Assembly (NCBI RefSeq): GCF_021130785.1
Contig: NC_060214.1
Span: 124,001-188,000, forward strand
Length of the DNA stretch: 64,000 nt
Direction of reading: 5' to 3'
Source: Homalodisca vitripennis
Lineage: Eukaryota > Arthropoda > Insecta > Hemiptera > Cicadellidae
Below the pieces are notes generated by a model. The model did no database searches, was not told where the DNA came from, and saw only the letters and a list, made by a program, of their open reading frames with translations. Made by a program: the position numbers and the translations under genes. Numbering within the stretch: the first letter of the stretch is position 1; the number at the start of each line of letters is the position of its first letter. This document shows, piece by piece, positions 59,813 to 64,000 of this stretch.

Positions 59813-61352
59813 CAGTAGAACCCCTCATATCCGACCTCGGGATATCCGACCATGTGCCCGACCAAACAAAGGCTGCCTATAGTCGACAAGTCTCAACGTG
59901 AAACATGACTCATCAGCGCTGTGCATTTTTTCTCTGTTAAACGGCCAGTTGCGTTCTGATTGTCGACGTAAACGTTGCTCTACTTGACTGTTTTGTTTTG
60001 TTGACTGATTGTTGTACAATCTTTCGTTTGTGCTTGTGTAAAAAACTGTGTTGTGCGATTAGTGAACGTTAGCTATGGCTACTCAAAAACGTAAGCGTGT
60101 GTGCGTTACCCTTAAACAAATACTTGAAGTGCTCCAACGATTGGACCGTGGTGAGTCACTAGTAAAATTAGCCGCAGAGCTAGGGGTCGGCGTGACAACA
60201 GTTAAAGACTGGAGAAAAAAACCGTAAAGACATCGAAACCTATTCTATGACCGTTTGAAACGGAAGATGCTCTTAAAATCGGGAAAAATTTTAAAAAAAC
60301 CTAAGTTAGAACTCGTTGACGAAGCTCTTTGGGTTTGGTTTTGCCAAGAACGGTGAAAAGGGACTCCTTTGTCGGGGCCTCTTGTAAAAGAAAAAGCCGT
60401 AAAGCTGTTTGAAAAATTGGGAGGAGATGTTGAGACTTTCCAGGCCAGCGAAGGTTGGTTTCACCGCTGGAAGCTTCGCCATGGCATTAGGCATGTTGTT
60501 ATTGCGGTGAAAAAGTTTTCTGCTGATGACGATGCTGCAAAAGATTTTGTAGAAAAGTTTCAAAGTTTGGTGTCGGATAGTAATCTTGTAGCCGAACAAG
60601 TATATAACGTAGACGAGACCCGGACTGAACTATAAAATGTTGCCAAAATCTACTCTTGCTTCTAAAAATGAGCCTGTTTTGGGTACAAAGCTAGCTAAGG
60701 ATAGACTAACAATTGCTACGTGTAGCAACGCCCAGTGGCAGTCACAAACTGACGTTGTTTGTTATCGGCAAATCTAAGAAGCCGAGAGCTTTTAAAAATC
60801 TCAATATGTCAACACTCCCCGTGTATTACTGTAATCAATCCTCTGCCTGGATGGATTGTGCTCTTTTGAAAGAATGGTTTTTTCTTGAATTCGTGCCCGC
60901 TGTTAAAAAAAACACTTAAAATCAAAAAACCTGCCACTTCGAGCTGTGTTGTTGCTGGATAATGCACCATCCCACAGAGCGTAAATTGAAGAAAGGCAAC
61001 ATAAAAGCCATGTTTTTACCTCCACATGTCACCCTATTAATCCAGCCAATGGACCAAGGCGTAATCGAGTGGGTAAAAAGACGGTACCGGAAAAAAATAT
61101 GTTGGATCTCTTTTGGACAAAACAGAAGGAGGCTGCTCACTATTGGAGGCCATAAAGATGTTAAACATAAAACACGCCATCTATACCGCCGCTTCTGCAT
61201 GGGATGAAATCAAAGAGACAACTCTTCAAAAATCGTGGAAGAAAATTTGGCCATCATTAAAACAAAGCGATAGTGCTGATAAGGACGATGATGAGCCCAC
61301 ATCATCGTCCTTCGTTATTCATCTAAAGGTTAAATGCGCACTAAATTCGTAA
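59813..61352 (+). pseudogene. Tigger/pogo DNA transposon relic
   Basis: The 5' end CAGTAGAACCCCTCATATCC after a TA dinucleotide (59811-59812) has the typical Tigger/pogo look. ATG 60075 opens a CENP-B-type helix-turn-helix (AAELGVGVTTVKDW). After frame changes comes a second, Tc5-type DNA-binding region (LVKEKAVKLFEKLGG, FHRWKLRHGI). The DDD catalytic residues are in VYNVDET (60606), LLLDNAPSH (60952) and QPMDQGVIEW (61045). A C-terminal KSWKKIWPSL block precedes the stop at 61350. At least six frame breaks occur. Several are single extra bases in short homopolymers (A7 at 60215-60221, CCC near 60619 and 60731, A8 near 60907). A 3' inverted repeat is not found before the 140-bp array, so the element is truncated there. 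Confidence 0.88.
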
Positions 61353-61451
61353 TAGTAAGGATCACAAATAGAATATATAATAATTAACGGATAGTATTAT
61401 TATAGTGTAAATTGGTAAATGCAGACTTCATACTACTGTGTTTACAGTACA

Positions 61452-62735
61452 TCTGAGAGAACACAATTGTCACTGTATAACCGGCAACTCTGTGTGTACA
61501 TAACACTTCACTGCGAGAGCCGGAAGGGACTTCTAGGGAGCCACGAGATTACAACATCAGCCCTGTTCTCGTGATAGTGTTACACTGCGACTGAGAGATG
61601 ACAATTGTCACTGTATAAACGGCAGCTCTGTGTGTACATAACACTTCACTGCGAGTGCCGGAAGGGAATTCTATAGGGAGCCACGTGATTACAACATCAG
61701 CCCTGTTCTCGTGATAGTGTTAAACTGCGACTGAGAAATGACAATTGTCACTGTATAACCGGCAGCTCTGTGTCTACATAACACTTCACTGCGAGAGCCG
61801 GAAGGGACTACTCTAGGGAGCCACGTGATTACGTCATCAGCCCTGGTCTCGGGATAGTGTTACTCTGCGACTGAGAGATGGCAATGGTCATTGTATAACC
61901 GGCAACTCTGTGTGTACATAACACTTCACTGCGAGTGCCGGAAGGGACTACTCTAGGGAGCCACGTGATTACGTCATCAGCCCTGGTCTCGGGATAGTGT
62001 TACTCTGCGACTGAGAGATGGCAAATGGTCATTGTATAACCGGCAACTCTGTGTTGTACATAACACTTCACTGCGAGAGCCGGAAGGGACTTCTAGGGAG
62101 CCACGAGATTACGTCATCAGCCCTGGTCTCGGGATAGTGTTACACTGCCACTGAGAGATGGCAATTGTCACTGTATAACCGGCAACTCTGTGTGTACATA
62201 ACACTTCACTGTGAGTGCCAGAAGGGACTTCTATAGGGAGCCACGTGATTACAACATCAGCCCTGTTCTCGTGATAGTGTTACACTGCGACTGAGAGATG
62301 ACAATTGTCACTGTATAACCTGCAGCTCTGTGTGTACATAACACTTCACTGCGAGCGCCAGAAGGGACTTCTATAGGGAGCCACGTGATTACAACATCAG
62401 CCCTGTTCTCGTGATAGTGTTACACTGCGACTGAGAGATGACAATTGTCACTGTATAAACGGCAGCTCTGTGTGTACATAACACTTCACTGCGAGACCCG
62501 GAAGGGACTACTCTAAGGAGCCTCGTGATTACGTCATCAGCCCTGGTCTCGGGATAGTGTTACACTGCGACTGAGAGATGGCAATTGTCTCTGTATAACC
62601 GGCAACTCTGTGTGTACATAACACTTCACTGCGAGAGCCGGAAGGGACTTCTAGGGAGCCACGTGATTACGTCATCAGCCCTGGTCTCGGGATAGTGTTA
62701 CTCTGTGACTGAGAGATGACAATTGTCACTGTATA
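61452..62735 (+). repeat. 140-bp tandem array, about nine units
   Basis: GGCAACTCTG or GGCAGCTCTG recurs at 61483, 61621, 61761, 61901, 62042, 62181, 62461 and 62601 (TGCAGCTCTG at 62321); spacing is 138-141 bp. Most units contain the perfect palindrome TGACAATTGTCA or a one-base variant. Many contain CACGTG and some TTACGTCA (others TTACAACA, so two unit types alternate). They are GC-rich relative to the flanks. The last unit stops at CACTGTATAA, right where the RT fragment starts. Confidence 0.95.
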
Positions 62736-63412
62736 AAGAATGGTTTACTTTGCACTGTTTAAGAGCATCATTAGTTATGGTCTGCTCTTGTGGGGCCATG
62801 CATCTGGTATTGATAAAATTTTATTGACTCAGAAAAAAGCCATGAGAGTTATAGCGGATGCTAATTTCAAAGATCATTTTAAGCCGATTTCTTTAAAAAA
62901 AGAAGCCATTTTAACAGTTATAATTCTTTACATTTTTTACTGCTTGATCCATGTCAAAAATAATTTTCAAAAACATGACACTGAATAAGCACATGCATAT
63001 TCACAATACCCTAAGCGCTAACCTGATCAACAAACCTTTCACAAGACTTTCTAAAATTCAAACTTCATATGAGGCCGTTGGAATAGATCTATTCAATAAA
63101 CTACCACTGAATTCTCAGAGTGTTACATTCAATAAATTTAAAACTGTTATTTTATAAGTGGCTGGTAGAGAGGCCGTTTTATGACTTATCAGAGTTTTAT
63201 TCATCTGACATCAGTGAGATAGTTTTTTAGTGTATTGTCTGCTGAATAGTACACCTTTGTCTCACTAACATTATTGTATTAAATTAATGTAAAAACTATT
63301 GTGTCTTCTATAATGAGTGTTTAATTTAAATTGTTAATTTTACTGTTAGTATAAGTATTCTGACGTGATCTATTGCATGTATTGTCTAATGATCAATAAA
63401 AATCTTATCTTA
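62736..63412 (+). pseudogene. 3' end of a CR1/Jockey-like non-LTR element
   Basis: The frame from 62740 reads the C-terminal part of an RT (SIISYGLLLWGHASGID, LLTQKKAMRVI, and a PISLKKEAILTV block). It ends at 62988 through a frame change near 62960. The next frame to 63157 continues with TLSANLINKPFTRLSK and a GIDLFNKLPLNSQSVT block, the usual C-terminus before the stop. The 3' UTR ends with AATAAAAATCTTATCTTATC, short tandem ATCTT units. RT active site and everything upstream are missing, consistent with 5' truncation on insertion. The tail differs from that of the element at 1-2209, so it is another family. Confidence 0.8.
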
Positions 63413-64000
63413 TCTATAATAAAAGTACAGACTTTTAATGTATGAGCAGTTTCAAATCTATAATTTAAGTACGATGGACCCTATGTTAAGGTTAACCATG
63501 CATACGTTGTGGTTGGTTTGGGATTAACCACTGTAAATTTCAAGAGCTGTTGTCACGTATTCGAATTGAATATAGAAGTTCTACAAGTGGAGAAGTTAAG
63601 TTGGAAATAAAGTATAAGTTGAGTCGATTTGGGAACAATAACGATGGATAATATAATGTTATTTAATATATACTTTAATATACATTATATAATATAGGTA
63701 TTATTTATATGTCCCTGAAGAAGGTGAATCAATCGTGCCGCAGTGAAGATGTTAACACTACGCATTGCATTGATGAAATGTATTATATAGTAACACATTG
63801 AATACGGTGAACGATTTTCATGATTATACAGCCCTTATAGAAGTCGGTACTCAGGAGAGGAGCGATAAGAAGAGTAAGTGAATACACGACTGTCAATAAG
63901 CCTAATGTATATAATGTCAATAAATAGTCAGTCAATAGATAATGAATAGATCAGGATGGGAGACTGTCATACTAACACATATTTGAATTCACCCTATCCC
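63413..64000. other. Non-coding stretch to the window end
   Basis: No gene recognised. TA-rich at 63645-63710, followed by CCTGAAGAAGGTGAATC, reminiscent of the CCTGAAGAAGAGG motif of the family B arms but too short to assign. Confidence 0.4.

Overview
The window is AT-rich eukaryotic repeat DNA. I could not identify a host protein-coding gene with any confidence. The mix of mobile elements is what is usually found in arthropod genomes and points to an insect: CR1/Jockey-type non-LTR elements with a PHD-finger ORF1, a Ty3/Gypsy LTR element with a SAP-like Gag N-terminus, a PIF/Harbinger element carrying a MADF gene, a Tigger/pogo element and a Mutator-type relic. A sap-feeding hemipteran would fit, but that is a guess from general feel and not shown by any marker gene.

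Layout. 1-2209: 3' part of a CR1-like element with an uninterrupted 568-residue reverse transcriptase frame. 2.2-25 kb: mostly non-coding AT-rich DNA with several tandem arrays (87 bp at 3.75 kb, about 142 bp at 9.84 kb, 136 bp at 17.4 kb, about 97 bp at 19 kb), long-inverted-repeat elements at 4.4, 16.2, 17.3 and 22.5 kb, a Mutator-like relic on the minus strand near 5 kb, a Jockey relic at 21.7 kb and a tRNA-like gene at 24.86 kb. 25.06-42.44 kb: a 139-bp satellite array of about 40 monomers, interrupted by a near full-length CR1-like element, itself interrupted by a complete Gypsy retrotransposon with 644-bp LTRs. Both insertions can be traced to the base by their target-site duplications. 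42.4-50.3 kb: a tRNA-like relic, a three-copy 190-bp repeat, an 85-bp array of about 31 copies and another inverted-repeat element. 50.31-54.16 kb: a complete PIF/Harbinger transposon with 50-bp TIRs, a spliced MADF/BESS gene on plus and a broken transposase on minus, their exons interleaved. 58.26-59.68 kb: second copy of the 97-bp-repeat element, in reverse and greatly expanded. 59.81-61.35 kb: Tigger/pogo relic. 61.45-62.74 kb: 140-bp array, butting against a 5'-truncated non-LTR element that ends near 63.41 kb.

How it fits together. This is a record of repeated insertion and tandem amplification more than a set of cooperating genes. Two themes stand out. First, dispersed elements occur both in compact form and with their core expanded into an array (136-bp and 97-bp families). 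Second, the Gypsy copy looks recent (LTRs differ at 2 of 644 positions, 4-bp TSD intact) although its pol is broken and one RT catalytic aspartate is replaced. Many frame breaks across the window are single-base changes in homopolymers, so part of the apparent decay may be consensus error and not biology. Element family names come from motif recognition alone; no database search was possible.
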